A stretch of 23,083 nucleotides of DNA from Thiotrichaceae bacterium (GCA_027008885.1 JALVDQ010000389.1:1-23083); one strand, 5' to 3'. Positions 16,249 to 22,918 are shown, counted from the first letter of the stretch. Program-made: numbers and translations. Notes: generated from the letters alone by a model not told the origin.

Positions 16249-17556
16249 TTATGACTTGAACGCAATCTCCTTTAGCACCTGATAAATGGCGGAGGTAAGC
16301 TGCGTCAATTCATCTTCAGTGATAATAAACGGTGGCATCAGGTAGACTAATTTTCCAAAAGGTCTTAACCATACGCCGTGTTTGCTAAAACGGGGCTGTG
16401 ACCAGCGGCTATCAATTGGCTGCTGCAGCTCTACCACGCCGATTGCGCCTTTAACCCGAACGTCTTTAACTGCTTTCAGCTGGCGGCAAGGAGCCAACTC
16501 TGTTTTTAACTGCGTTTCTATGCGCTGAATGGTGTTTTGCCAGGGTGACTTTAGCAGCAACTCAATACTGGCATTGGCGACACTGCAGGCAAGCGGGTTT
16601 GCCATAAAAGTAGGACCGTGCATCAGAACACCCTTGCCGTCTGCTTCGATCCCCTGCACCACCTTGCTGGAGGTAAGCACTGCTGAAAGTGTCATATAGC
16701 CGCCCGTGAGTGCCTTGCCGACTGCCATAATATCCGGCTCAATACCAGCTTGCTGATAGGCAAACAGGGTACCAGTACGCCCAAAGCCCGTGGCAATTTC
16801 ATCCACTATCAGCAACACATTATAATGATCGCAAAGCTGGCGTAGCTGCTGCAAATATTCAGCATAATAAAAGCGCATTCCGCCCGCATTTTGTACCATG
16901 GGTTCAATAATAACGGCGGCAATTTGCCTGTGATTTTGACTGAGTTTGCTTTTAACATCCTCGATGTATTCAGCTTTCCAGCCGTCGTCATCTCTCGCCT
17001 CGCTATCAATGCTCGCGGGAGCTTCGGCAAAAATATGTTGTGGCAGTACACCGGTAAACATGCCATGCATTCCGTTTTCCGGATCACAAACCGCCATGGC
17101 TCCGAAAGTATCGCCATAATAGCCGTTGCGTACCGTCAACAGCCTGGACTTTTCCGGTTTTCCCTGTGCGAACCAGTATTGCAATGCCATTTTAATGGAA
17201 ACTTCAACCGCCACTGAACCTGAATCTGCAAAAAAAACGTGTTGCAAGTTATCACAACTGATGTCGATCAGTTTTTTTGCGAGCGTCACGGCTGGCTCAT
17301 GGGTCAAACCGCCAAACATAATATGCGACATTTTTTGCAACTGATCACCAATTGCCTGGTTTAAAACCGGATGATTATAGCCATGCAGTGCAGACCACCA
17401 GGAAGACATGCCATCAATCAGGCGAGAGCCATCGGCAAGTTCAAGATAAACGCCATGCGCTGCTACCACCGGCAAAACGGGAGCAGGGCTGGACATACTA
17501 CTGTAGGGATGCCAGACATGCCGGGCATCATAGGCAAGCCATTCTTTAGTATTCAT
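16249..17556 (-). CDS. bioA: Adenosylmethionine-8-amino-7-oxononanoate aminotransferase
   Basis: A 435-residue class III PLP-dependent aminotransferase that converts KAPA to DAPA using S-adenosylmethionine as amino donor, the penultimate stage of biotin synthesis. It begins with WHPYSSM and DGMSSWW, diagnostic of BioA. PLP-site elements are GSVAVEVSIKMA (113-124), the cofactor-binding Asp252 in IVDEIATGFGR, and the Schiff-base Lys281 in AVGKALTGG. MHGPTFMANPLAC and WLRPFGKLVYLMPP complete the family pattern. It is a lone biotin gene here: no bioBFCD or birA lies nearby, and no clear BirA operator was found. The ATG lacks a Shine-Dalgarno; the bases before it read ACCTCCCT. Confidence 0.96.
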   Translation of the reverse strand: MNTKEWLAYDARHVWHPYSSMSSPAPVLPVVAAHGVYLELADGSRLIDGMSSWWSALHGYNHPVLNQAIGDQLQKMSHIMFGGLTHEPAVTLAKKLIDISCDNLQHVFFADSGSVAVEVSIKMALQYWFAQGKPEKSRLLTVRNGYYGDTFGAMAVCDPENGMHGMFTGVLPQHIFAEAPASIDSEARDDDGWKAEYIEDVKSKLSQNHRQIAAVIIEPMVQNAGGMRFYYAEYLQQLRQLCDHYNVLLIVDEIATGFGRTGTLFAYQQAGIEPDIMAVGKALTGGYMTLSAVLTSSKVVQGIEADGKGVLMHGPTFMANPLACSVANASIELLLKSPWQNTIQRIETQLKTELAPCRQLKAVKDVRVKGAIGVVELQQPIDSRWSQPRFSKHGVWLRPFGKLVYLMPPFIITEDELTQLTSAIYQVLKEIAFKS

Positions 17557-17568
17557 AGGGAGGTACTA

Positions 17569-17574
17569 ATTATA
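17569..17574 (-). promoter_or_regulatory. Possible -10 box for bioA, near-leaderless
   Basis: A perfect TATAAT on the minus strand ends 12 bp before the bioA ATG. If used, transcription would begin only about 5-6 nt before the start codon, consistent with the missing Shine-Dalgarno. The -35 region is weak. A GTTTC/GAAAC inverted repeat (17581-17598) overlaps the expected upstream region and could be an operator. Confidence 0.35.
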
Positions 17575-17734
17575 GCTCAAGTTTCAGGCTTCAGAAACAG
17601 TTGGCTTGGGAACCAAGTTTTTCAAAATCAGAACTATATATTGTATTTTTTAAAAGATACTTCTCGGACAGACTCCCGGAGCAAAAAACCACTACCAACA
17701 TAAATCTTGCTGATCCAGCTATAACAATTACTAG

Positions 17735-17765
17735 CAAAAAATAGTGAAAAAAGGGGGGGATGGGT
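17735..17765 (-). repeat. Dispersed ACCCATCCCCCC element, copy 5
   Basis: On the minus strand the core ACCCATCCCCCC plus one extra C (17765-17753) is followed by a T run, CAC and TATTTTTTGC. It sits about 60 bp upstream of the ankyrin gene, in the divergent gap with bioA. Confidence 0.8.
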
Positions 17766-17825
17766 ATATTCTTCACCTGTTAAGCAAATTGTTTCTGTGA
17801 TAATACTCAAAATAGGTGATTCAAC

Positions 17826-18527
17826 ATGAATATTAAAAAAATCAGTCTGACTGTGATGCTTGGTATTATTATCTCTCAACCTGTCTACACGGCTCCGTTT
17901 GCGCATACACCAGAATTTACAGAGCTTAATCAACTTTCAATTTATTTAAAGGGGCACGATTATAGGACTGACAGGAGATTTCCTTCTTACTGTGAAAAAT
18001 ATGCCCGAGTTGCAAACAGACAGGCGCAACGACGTATCAACCGCTGCCTTAACCGCATACCTGTTGTATCTGAAGCGACCAGAGTGCGCTGGAGCATAAA
18101 TTATGAAGGGCATCGCAACTGGTGCAGAAGTGTTTCTTCAAATGCCACTGGTATCGAAAACAGAGTCAGGGAAAGTCAACTAAGAAGCTGTATAATCAGT
18201 CTGCCAGCAGCAACCCTGACAAAGCAGCAATGCACTCAAAATGACAAATTCCACAAGGCAGCGGCACACGGTAATATAAATTTTGTTCGTAGTTGCCTTG
18301 ATATAGGTCTTGATGTGAATCGTCGGGAAAATAGCAGTAACTGGACCGCATTGCATTCAGCTGCGCGCAACGGCCACCTGGATATCGTGCGTCTTCTGGT
18401 AGAGCGTGGTGCTTATATTAATGCCAGAGATTTTAATGACCGCACCCCTCTTGACCAGGCATATATCAATAATCATTGGTCTATTGGTCAGTACCTTAAA
18501 AAATACGGCGCGGTTACACGACAATAA
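17826..18527 (+). CDS. Exported ankyrin-repeat protein with Cys-rich N-terminal domain
   Basis: A 233-residue secreted or periplasmic protein. A signal peptide (1-23, ending VYTA) leads into a region at ~50-140 with regularly placed cysteines (56, 74, 100, 122, 136), with patterns Y-C-x-x-Y-A-x-x-A and R-W...H-x-x-W-C. The C-terminal part holds about three ankyrin repeats (~140-170, 172-204, 205-230), with clear WTALHSAARNGHLDIVRLLV and RTPLDQAYINNH signatures. Ankyrin repeats mediate protein binding. I do not recognise the N-terminal domain by name, though its Cys/Trp pattern looks like a real disulfide-bonded fold. The gene is alone, flanked by repeat copies 5 and 6 in the same orientation. 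Partner and role are unknown. Confidence 0.82.
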   Translation: MNIKKISLTVMLGIIISQPVYTAPFAHTPEFTELNQLSIYLKGHDYRTDRRFPSYCEKYARVANRQAQRRINRCLNRIPVVSEATRVRWSINYEGHRNWCRSVSSNATGIENRVRESQLRSCIISLPAATLTKQQCTQNDKFHKAAAHGNINFVRSCLDIGLDVNRRENSSNWTALHSAARNGHLDIVRLLVERGAYINARDFNDRTPLDQAYINNHWSIGQYLKKYGAVTRQ

Positions 18528-18564
18528 TTACAAATAAAGACTTGCTGGATTTAACTCATTTAAG

Positions 18565-18600
18565 CTACGCAAAAACATATCAAAAAGTGGGGGGATGGGT
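18565..18600 (-). repeat. Dispersed ACCCATCCCCCC element, copy 6
   Basis: On the minus strand the core (18600-18589) is followed by A, C, a T run, GATATG and TTTTTGCGTAGC. The CGTAGC extension matches copies 1 and 2. It lies just downstream of the ankyrin gene and faces copy 7. Confidence 0.84.
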
Positions 18601-18607
18601 GTTGAAA

Positions 18608-18639
18608 ATAAAACCAATAGTTCCTGGCTTTGGTTTTAT
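18608..18639. terminator. Hairpin between inverted repeat copies 6 and 7
   Basis: Perfect 10-bp arms, ATAAAACCAA (18608-18617) and TTGGTTTTAT (18630-18639), enclose a 12-nt loop. The hairpin lies in the convergent gap between the ankyrin gene and the CBS gene, where a bidirectional terminator would be expected, but its AT-rich stem has no adjoining T run. Its position at the centre of an inverted pair of dispersed elements may mean it is part of that structure instead. Confidence 0.4.
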
Positions 18640-18712
18640 GTAACAATTTTTGTAACAGCGTTGAGGATACGAAATGCGGGATAATCTATTGTTAATCCGT
18701 CTTTGTTCTCAT

Positions 18713-18742
18713 ACCCATCCCCCCTCTTTTTAACTATTTTTG
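18713..18742 (+). repeat. Dispersed ACCCATCCCCCC element, copy 7
   Basis: The core (18713-18724) is followed by TC, five T, AACTA and TTTTTG. With copy 6 it makes an inverted pair whose C-rich cores face inward, about 112 bp apart. It ends a few bases before the stop codon of the CBS gene. Confidence 0.84.
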
Positions 18743-18746
18743 ATAA

Positions 18747-19175
18747 TCAGGAGTGAATATAATGCTCAAGCTGTGAAATAATAAATTCCTGCTCCGAAAT
18801 CACTTCCTTGACCAGATCACCTATCGAGATGAGCCCGAGCAGTTCATCATTTTCAATAACGGGTAAGTGACGCACACGTTTCTCGGTCATAATCGCCATG
18901 CCTTCTGAGCTGCTTTGTTGTGGCTGAATGCAGGCAACGCGACGGGTCATAACATCATCGACACAAGTTTTTGCTGGATCTATATCTTGCAGGATAACGC
19001 GACGGGTGAAATCCTGCTCAGTGATAATCCCCCTGACTTTTGATTCTTCCAGCACGACCAGAGCGCCAACTTTCTTTGCTGCCATTTCTTTAACCGCATC
19101 AATAATCGGGGTATCAGGTGCTACGGTATAAACTTCATTGCCTTTTACGGCAAGTATCTGTTTTATTGTTTTCAT
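18747..19175 (-). CDS. Two-CBS-domain protein
   Basis: A 142-residue cytosolic protein made almost wholly of two CBS domains (~10-65 and ~72-130), a pair that normally forms one Bateman module binding adenine nucleotides. Landmarks are VGALVVLEESKVRGIITEQD in the first domain and RVRHLPVIENDELLGLISIGD in the second, with D-V-M-T between them. The start at 19175 is chosen over the longer frame to 19223 because an ideal AGGAGG lies 7 bases upstream and the protein then begins just before the domain. Stand-alone CBS proteins of this type are common in proteobacteria and are presumed energy sensors or regulators; the target is unknown. A hairpin lies immediately upstream of the ribosome-binding site. 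Confidence 0.92.
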   Translation of the reverse strand: MKTIKQILAVKGNEVYTVAPDTPIIDAVKEMAAKKVGALVVLEESKVRGIITEQDFTRRVILQDIDPAKTCVDDVMTRRVACIQPQQSSSEGMAIMTEKRVRHLPVIENDELLGLISIGDLVKEVISEQEFIISQLEHYIHS

Positions 19176-19189
19176 TACTTTCCTCCTGG

Positions 19190-19217
19190 GTTTATTAGAG
19201 ATGCGCAACAATAAACC
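19190..19217 (-). promoter_or_regulatory. Hairpin abutting the CBS-gene ribosome-binding site
   Basis: Read on the minus strand, GGTTTATT (19217-19210) and AATAAACC (19197-19190) form an 8-bp stem around a 12-nt loop, with the AGGAGG of the CBS gene starting a couple of bases after the stem. This could modulate translation initiation. The upstream arm is also part of the larger foldback element 19205-19359, so two alternative pairings are possible. Confidence 0.45.
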
Positions 19218-19359
19218 TACCAATTATTACGCAGGATTTTTGCTTATAATCAAATGATCTCGAAAAACACATAGTTATTCTACGCAACCTACACAACGAT
19301 TTGAGATCATTTGAGCAGGAACAATAAAGACAGGTAAGAATGGTGGGTTTATTATTGCG
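19205..19359. repeat. Foldback (MITE-like) element in CBS/PDZ divergent gap
   Basis: Outer arms 19205-19223 and 19341-19359 (CGCAAcAATAAACCtACCA against its complement, two mismatches) enclose an inner perfect pair, CAAATGATCTC (19251-19261) and GAGATCATTTG (19303-19313). There is no open reading frame of note. The nested, spaced palindromes in about 155 bp suggest a non-autonomous foldback element or a large structured leader of the CBS gene. No convincing target-site duplication was found. Confidence 0.55.
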
Positions 19360-19384
19360 TCGCCCTTGTCCAAGTTTAGTACAA

Positions 19385-19425
19385 TTTTTGCGCCATTTTT
19401 TGCTTACTTTTTTGCGATATTTTTT
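19385..19425. promoter_or_regulatory. Four phased T-tracts upstream of the PDZ cassette
   Basis: Four runs of five or six T, each followed by GC (19385-19389, 19396-19401, 19408-19413, 19420-19425), recur every 11.5-12 bp. Tracts near helical phasing bend DNA. They end about 70 bp before the candidate -10 box of the PDZ cassette, so they may form a curved upstream activating region. Confidence 0.4.
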
Positions 19426-19493
19426 GCAGCATTCCTTTAATTCTCCAAGATTACTTGTAGTTACTGCCTGGAAGGTGTAAAAAACAGATATTC

Positions 19494-19499
19494 TATAAT
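19494..19499 (+). promoter_or_regulatory. Possible -10 box for the PDZ cassette
   Basis: TATAAT lies 39 bp upstream of the first PDZ gene's ATG. The -35 region is poor. AAGGAG at 19525-19530 is a good ribosome-binding site, 8 bases before the ATG. Confidence 0.42.
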
Positions 19500-19538
19500 T
19501 CCAATGATTACAACTACCACCGCCAAGGAGTACCCGAG

Positions 19539-20306
19539 ATGTCACGCACAGTTCTTTTTTTCATGTCCAGTTTAGGCGCAAAAGCAGCTCTGCCACCCGC
19601 TTTGCTGGTTATTGTGCTTGCAAGCCTGATTAGCCATTCTGCGCTGGCAAAAACAAGCCAGCCGGTTGATCCCCAGTTAAAACAGTCGAATGTGGGCGCT
19701 TATCTTGGGCTGGGTCTGGATCTGTTGCCGAAAGAACTGCAAGCGCAATTGCCTGAGGATGTTCTCGTCGGTCAGGGGGTTATGGTCAGCGGCTTTAGCA
19801 ACAAATCGCCAGCACCAAAACAGGGTATCAAGCTTTACGATGTAATACTCAACTACAACCAATACCCGTTAATGCACCCGAAACAACTGATTCGCCTGAT
19901 TAAACGGGATAAGCCGGGCGGAAAAGCAACGCTGACAATCGCGCGCAAGGGTAAAATTATAAAATTGCCCATCGTGCTGGGTTCTGAAAACTACCCACTA
20001 AACGAAGATCAGCTTGATTATCAGTACAATCTGCAAGTCTTTGGTTATGATGGGATGAAAATCAAGCAGCTTTCAAAGAATTATTTTGAAGCAACCATTC
20101 GCTACCTTGATCCTCAGGGTGTGGTTCGCAGACGCACCTTTTCAGGACCTTACCCGGTGATTATGCAACAGATTTACGCGGCACCGGATTTATCCAAAAT
20201 AGCAAAAAAATCACTGACGCATGCCATCACCAAGCGCAAAGAAGACGAAGAAGGCTGGTTTGGTGATATGCTGCCGTTTAGCGATGGCAATTTTAACTTT
20301 TTCTGA
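19539..20306 (+). CDS. Exported PDZ-domain protein 1
   Basis: A 255-residue protein with a long signal sequence (hydrophobic ~18-32, cleavage after SALA near 37) and one PDZ domain (~53-149), recognisable from YLGLGLDLL, QGVMVSGFSNKSPAPKQGIKLYDVILNYN (in parts) and KPGGKATLTIARKGK. There is no protease domain, so it is not an HtrA enzyme. The C-terminal ~100 residues form an unrecognised basic/aromatic domain ending in GNFNFF. The PDZ domain is clearly similar to that of the gene at 21180-22085, and both flank the carbonic-anhydrase-like gene, which follows after 16 bp. PDZ domains bind C-terminal or internal peptides; this one probably acts as a periplasmic scaffold, but that is inference. 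Confidence 0.85.
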   Translation: MSRTVLFFMSSLGAKAALPPALLVIVLASLISHSALAKTSQPVDPQLKQSNVGAYLGLGLDLLPKELQAQLPEDVLVGQGVMVSGFSNKSPAPKQGIKLYDVILNYNQYPLMHPKQLIRLIKRDKPGGKATLTIARKGKIIKLPIVLGSENYPLNEDQLDYQYNLQVFGYDGMKIKQLSKNYFEATIRYLDPQGVVRRRTFSGPYPVIMQQIYAAPDLSKIAKKSLTHAITKRKEDEEGWFGDMLPFSDGNFNFF

Positions 20307-20322
20307 TTTAAGAGGGATCACC

Positions 20323-21156
20323 ATGACCGACCAGTTTAGTCGTATTTTTAGCTGCTTTTTTTGCTCTGTTTTTAGTCGCAAATTCAGCTTTATTTCTCTT
20401 TTGCTGAGCCTGGGTGCAGGCATAAGCCTGCCCGTCTCCTCATTCGCAGAGCAAACAAATCAGGCACAGTGGAGTTATCAGGACGAGGCAACTAAAGCAG
20501 ACAAGTGGGCGGATTTGTCCCCTGAATATGCGCGTTGCAGCAAGGGCAAAAACCAGTCCCCCATAAATATTGACAGCAAAAAATCACTCAATGTGATGAC
20601 TCGGGGAATTAAGTTTAACTATGGTTTGATTGTGCCGAAAAGCATCCGCAATACCGGCAAGCTGATTCAGGTCATCGTGGATAACAGCCATGAAAACCCC
20701 GCCAATATCAAGGTGGATGGCATCAAGTTTGAGCTGCTTCGTCTGGATATTCATATCCCCAGCGAGCATACTCTAGACGATAAGCATTACCCCATGGAGA
20801 TTGAATTTGTCCATAAAAGCAAAGCCGGGCAATTTGCACTGGTTTCCAGAATGGTCGTGCCTGGCAGACCTGACCGCACATTGCGCAAACTACTGCAGCA
20901 GCTTCCCATGCAGAAAGGTGAAGCCGCGTTAGCTGCCAATGCACTAAGAAACTCCGAAATGAAAAAGAAATACGCAAATTACTATCGTTATAGCGGCTCA
21001 TTGACGACACCACCCTGCAGCGAGGGAGTCCGCTGGTTTATTATGAAACAACCCATGACCTTTTCAAAACAGCAGTATGAAAAATTCAGGGCAGCCGTAA
21101 AACAGGATAATAACCGCCCCCTGCAAAAATTAAACGCAAGATTGATTCTCGATTAA
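20323..21156 (+). CDS. Alpha-carbonic-anhydrase-like protein with altered metal site
   Basis: A 277-residue exported protein (signal peptide to ~42, ending SSFA) with the alpha-carbonic anhydrase fold. It shows the family motifs KNQSPINI (76-83), NSHENPANI (121-129, His123 at the usual proton-shuttle position), IPSEHTLDDKHYPMEIEFVHK (145-165, quoted only in part by position) and GSLTTPPCSEGVRW (225-238). Cys72 and Cys232 match the family disulfide. Two of the three zinc ligands are not His: the usual H-x-H reads D142-I-H144, and the third ligand is Glu161 in EIEFVHK. Normal CO2 hydration therefore looks unlikely; it may bind another metal or act as a binding protein. ATG at 20323 is chosen for its GAGGG ribosome-binding site and signal peptide; an in-frame start at 20221 lies within the PDZ gene. 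Confidence 0.9.
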   Translation: MTDQFSRIFSCFFCSVFSRKFSFISLLLSLGAGISLPVSSFAEQTNQAQWSYQDEATKADKWADLSPEYARCSKGKNQSPINIDSKKSLNVMTRGIKFNYGLIVPKSIRNTGKLIQVIVDNSHENPANIKVDGIKFELLRLDIHIPSEHTLDDKHYPMEIEFVHKSKAGQFALVSRMVVPGRPDRTLRKLLQQLPMQKGEAALAANALRNSEMKKKYANYYRYSGSLTTPPCSEGVRWFIMKQPMTFSKQQYEKFRAAVKQDNNRPLQKLNARLILD

Positions 21157-21179
21157 AGCCGTTCAAACTGGACACTATC

Positions 21180-22085
21180 ATGCAGCAAACAAGCATACAC
21201 CAAATGACACTTAAAAAATTACTGCCTGCCCTCTTGCTGGTGGCTCTGGGGCTCACTTCAGGCTCAACAGCACTGGCACAGGCAACACAGACGCCACAGG
21301 CGCCACAGCAGGAAACTTCTGGCTATCTGGGTATCGGGCTGGCAAAACTCACGCCACCCGTGCGCGCTCACCTGCCGGACAATATTGGCAAAAAACAGGG
21401 GCTGATTGTAATGGGGCTGGCAGACATCTCACCCGCAGCAGATGACGGCATCAAGCAGTACGATGTCTTGCTGAGCTACGATAATGAGCCAATCGAAGAC
21501 CCGCAAGCGCTGATTAACAAAATTCGCAAGGACAAGCCGGGGCGAATCGCGCAAATCAAGGTGCTCAGACAAGGTGTTATTCTGGATCTGCCAATTAAAA
21601 TCGGAGAACAGCCAAAAACAAAAGCGACAAATGCGCTACTAACTAATCAGCCCGGAACGCAACGAGCCTCGCAGAGCGTACCTCGCCGACCTTTTCCAGC
21701 GATTCCCTACCAGCAACAGGCGCGCCGTGCGCCCTACCCTGTACCGAATCGACCTGGCAGAATGCCGCCACCTCAACAGGCACTCCCCGGAGCACCCAGA
21801 ATACTGAATATCACTGGAAAACCAGCCTACCCAATGCGCAAAAAACCCAAAGTCCACGCCTGGGGAAAGAAGCGTAATATCTGGACAGACTTCTATACTG
21901 GTGTTACCAACGACTTCTGGGACAAGATGATCAATGCACCACACGATATAGGACGTATGCCCGGTGGCTGGCGTGCGCCACAGCTATCCACACCAGATCC
22001 GGTTACGGTGGGCGATGCAGTCACCAACCAGATGCCGCCCTTTGTTGAAGAAATGGGTAATATGATGGATTTTTCCAAAGATTGA
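21180..22085 (+). CDS. Exported PDZ-domain protein 2
   Basis: A 301-residue protein with signal peptide (hydrophobic ~13-30, cleavage after TALA near 33) and one PDZ domain (~48-143: GYLGIGLAKLTPPVRAHLP, QGLIVMGLADISPAADDGI, QYDVLLSYDNEPI). Residues ~160-235 are a Pro/Arg/Gln-rich linker. The C-terminal region (~235-301) has several Trp (VHAWGKKRNIWTDFY, NDFWDKM, PGGWRAP) and an acidic, Met-rich end. There is no catalytic domain. Its PDZ resembles that of the gene at 19539, suggesting duplication. It follows the carbonic-anhydrase-like gene by 23 bp, completing a three-gene operon of exported proteins. The Shine-Dalgarno is weak; an ATG at 21204 would still leave a signal peptide. Function unknown; a cell-wall or envelope scaffold is plausible. 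Confidence 0.85.
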   Translation: MQQTSIHQMTLKKLLPALLLVALGLTSGSTALAQATQTPQAPQQETSGYLGIGLAKLTPPVRAHLPDNIGKKQGLIVMGLADISPAADDGIKQYDVLLSYDNEPIEDPQALINKIRKDKPGRIAQIKVLRQGVILDLPIKIGEQPKTKATNALLTNQPGTQRASQSVPRRPFPAIPYQQQARRAPYPVPNRPGRMPPPQQALPGAPRILNITGKPAYPMRKKPKVHAWGKKRNIWTDFYTGVTNDFWDKMINAPHDIGRMPGGWRAPQLSTPDPVTVGDAVTNQMPPFVEEMGNMMDFSKD

Positions 22086-22177
22086 TTTATGCAAACTATG
22101 CAACAGGGGCAACAGGAGCACTGGTTAACAATGTGCAATCCCCGTATTCCGCAGACTACGCTTCAGCGTTATGAACG

Positions 22178-22224
22178 GGACGCTGGAGCGTCCGGGCTGC
22201 GTTCCCACGTGGAACATGGGAACG
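22178..22224. repeat. REP-like double-palindrome element
   Basis: Two hairpins in series: GGACGCT-GG-AGCGTCC (22178-22193), then CGTTCCCA (22200-22207) against TGGGAACG (22217-22224). Intergenic text of this kind is widespread in several gammaproteobacterial genomes. It follows the PDZ operon and could also act as a 3' stabiliser or terminator. The preceding GTATTCCGCAG text (from 22144) matches text near 200. Confidence 0.65.
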
Positions 22225-22244
22225 AGAAAAACGAGAAAAAAGCC

Positions 22245-22286
22245 CTGTCTTCTGACCACCCATCCCCCCTGTTTTTGATACTTTTT
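22245..22286 (+). repeat. Dispersed ACCCATCCCCCC element, copy 8
   Basis: CTGTCTTCTG (22245-22254) is joined to the core (22258-22269), then TG, five T, GATAC and TTTTTAG. The upstream block is shortened relative to copies 3 and 11. It lies between the PDZ operon and the convergent small gene at 22298. Confidence 0.86.
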
Positions 22287-22297
22287 AGGCTTACGCT

Positions 22298-22657
22298 CTA
22301 TTCCACAAACTGTAATAAAGAACCAACCCGATAAGGCTTTTTTTGCATTTCCTTAATGATATTATCAACTGACTGCTGGATTTCAGACATCGATTTTCGG
22401 TCAAAAACAGAATTATACTGGGTAAACTCAATTTTAATCGTATCTTTCACTTTAGAATGAAACAGGCATTGAAGCAGTGGAAACTCACGTTTTTTATGGG
22501 TAGAAATACTTACCGGAAACTGCTGCTCATCCAGCAAGGTAGTCCCCCAAACAATGCGTTTATCACCGTTCTCATCGGTTAAATAAAAGGTTCGTTTTCC
22601 TTCAGTTTCAGTGAGTTGCTCATCAACAATTTTATCTAGTGTGAAGGTTTTTAGCAT
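22298..22657 (-). CDS. Small protein of unknown function
   Basis: A 119-residue predicted cytosolic protein with no recognised family. It has no signal peptide or membrane segment. The N-terminal part (TFYLTDENGDKRIVWG, 23-38) looks like beta strands around an acidic turn; the second half contains an amphipathic helix (~88-107). Composition is mixed and charged, as for a real protein. The ATG at 22657 is preferred to a GTG at 22705 because the extra 16 residues are polar and unlike a domain; an AGGA lies somewhat far upstream. It is isolated between repeat copies 8 and 9. It could be a small accessory gene; no function is offered. Confidence 0.6.
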   Translation of the reverse strand: MLKTFTLDKIVDEQLTETEGKRTFYLTDENGDKRIVWGTTLLDEQQFPVSISTHKKREFPLLQCLFHSKVKDTIKIEFTQYNSVFDRKSMSEIQQSVDNIIKEMQKKPYRVGSLLQFVE

Positions 22658-22791
22658 GACGTTATCTATCCTGTTGTTATTTTTATGAGTCTCTGATGTG
22701 ACCACTGCATTTTATGGCAAGAAACAGATTACGATAATGCTTTTCCGACAAATGGAAAACTGCTTTAGGGACAGCACCCCAAAGCAAAAAC

Positions 22792-22839
22792 AAAAAGGGG
22801 ATGGGTAAAACCCATCCCCCCTTTTTTTACATATTTTTG
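22792..22839. terminator. Head-to-head repeat copies 9 and 10 forming a terminator-like hairpin
   Basis: A shortened minus-strand copy (GGGGATGGGT, 22797-22806) faces a plus-strand copy (core 22810-22821) across a 3-nt AAA loop. This gives a perfect 10-bp GC-rich stem flanked by an A run on the left and seven T on the right (22822-22828). The shape is that of a bidirectional intrinsic terminator. The plus copy continues with ACATATTTTTG and CGTAG to 22844, as in copies 1 and 2. Confidence 0.7.
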
Positions 22840-22849
22840 CGTAGTTGAG

Positions 22850-22914
22850 TAGGGTTGGAGTAGCCATGCGCAACCAACCGAATCTGGTTGGTTGCGTAAA
22901 CTCCACCAACCCTA
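22850..22914. repeat. REP-like palindrome, well-formed copy
   Basis: Outer arms TAGGGTTGG (22850-22858) and CCAACCCTA (22906-22914); inner arms CGCAACCAACC (22869-22879) and GGTTGGTTGCG (22886-22896), both perfect, with a 6-nt loop. This is the same family as 5327-5401. It lies exactly between repeat copies 10 and 11. Confidence 0.82.
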
Positions 22915-22918
22915 CATA

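Noticed and set aside
17753..17765. G-quadruplex from the GGGGGG-AT-GGG motif
   Set aside because: Each copy has only two G runs, so an intramolecular quadruplex is not supported.
19195..19545. 116-codon minus-strand frame upstream of the CBS gene
   Set aside because: Rich in Lys/Arg/Cys because it reads the T-tracts and foldback arms in antisense; no domain and no ribosome-binding site.
20221..20322. N-terminal extension of the carbonic-anhydrase-like protein
   Set aside because: It overlaps the end of the PDZ gene, would bury the signal peptide, and a good ribosome-binding site precedes the ATG at 20323.
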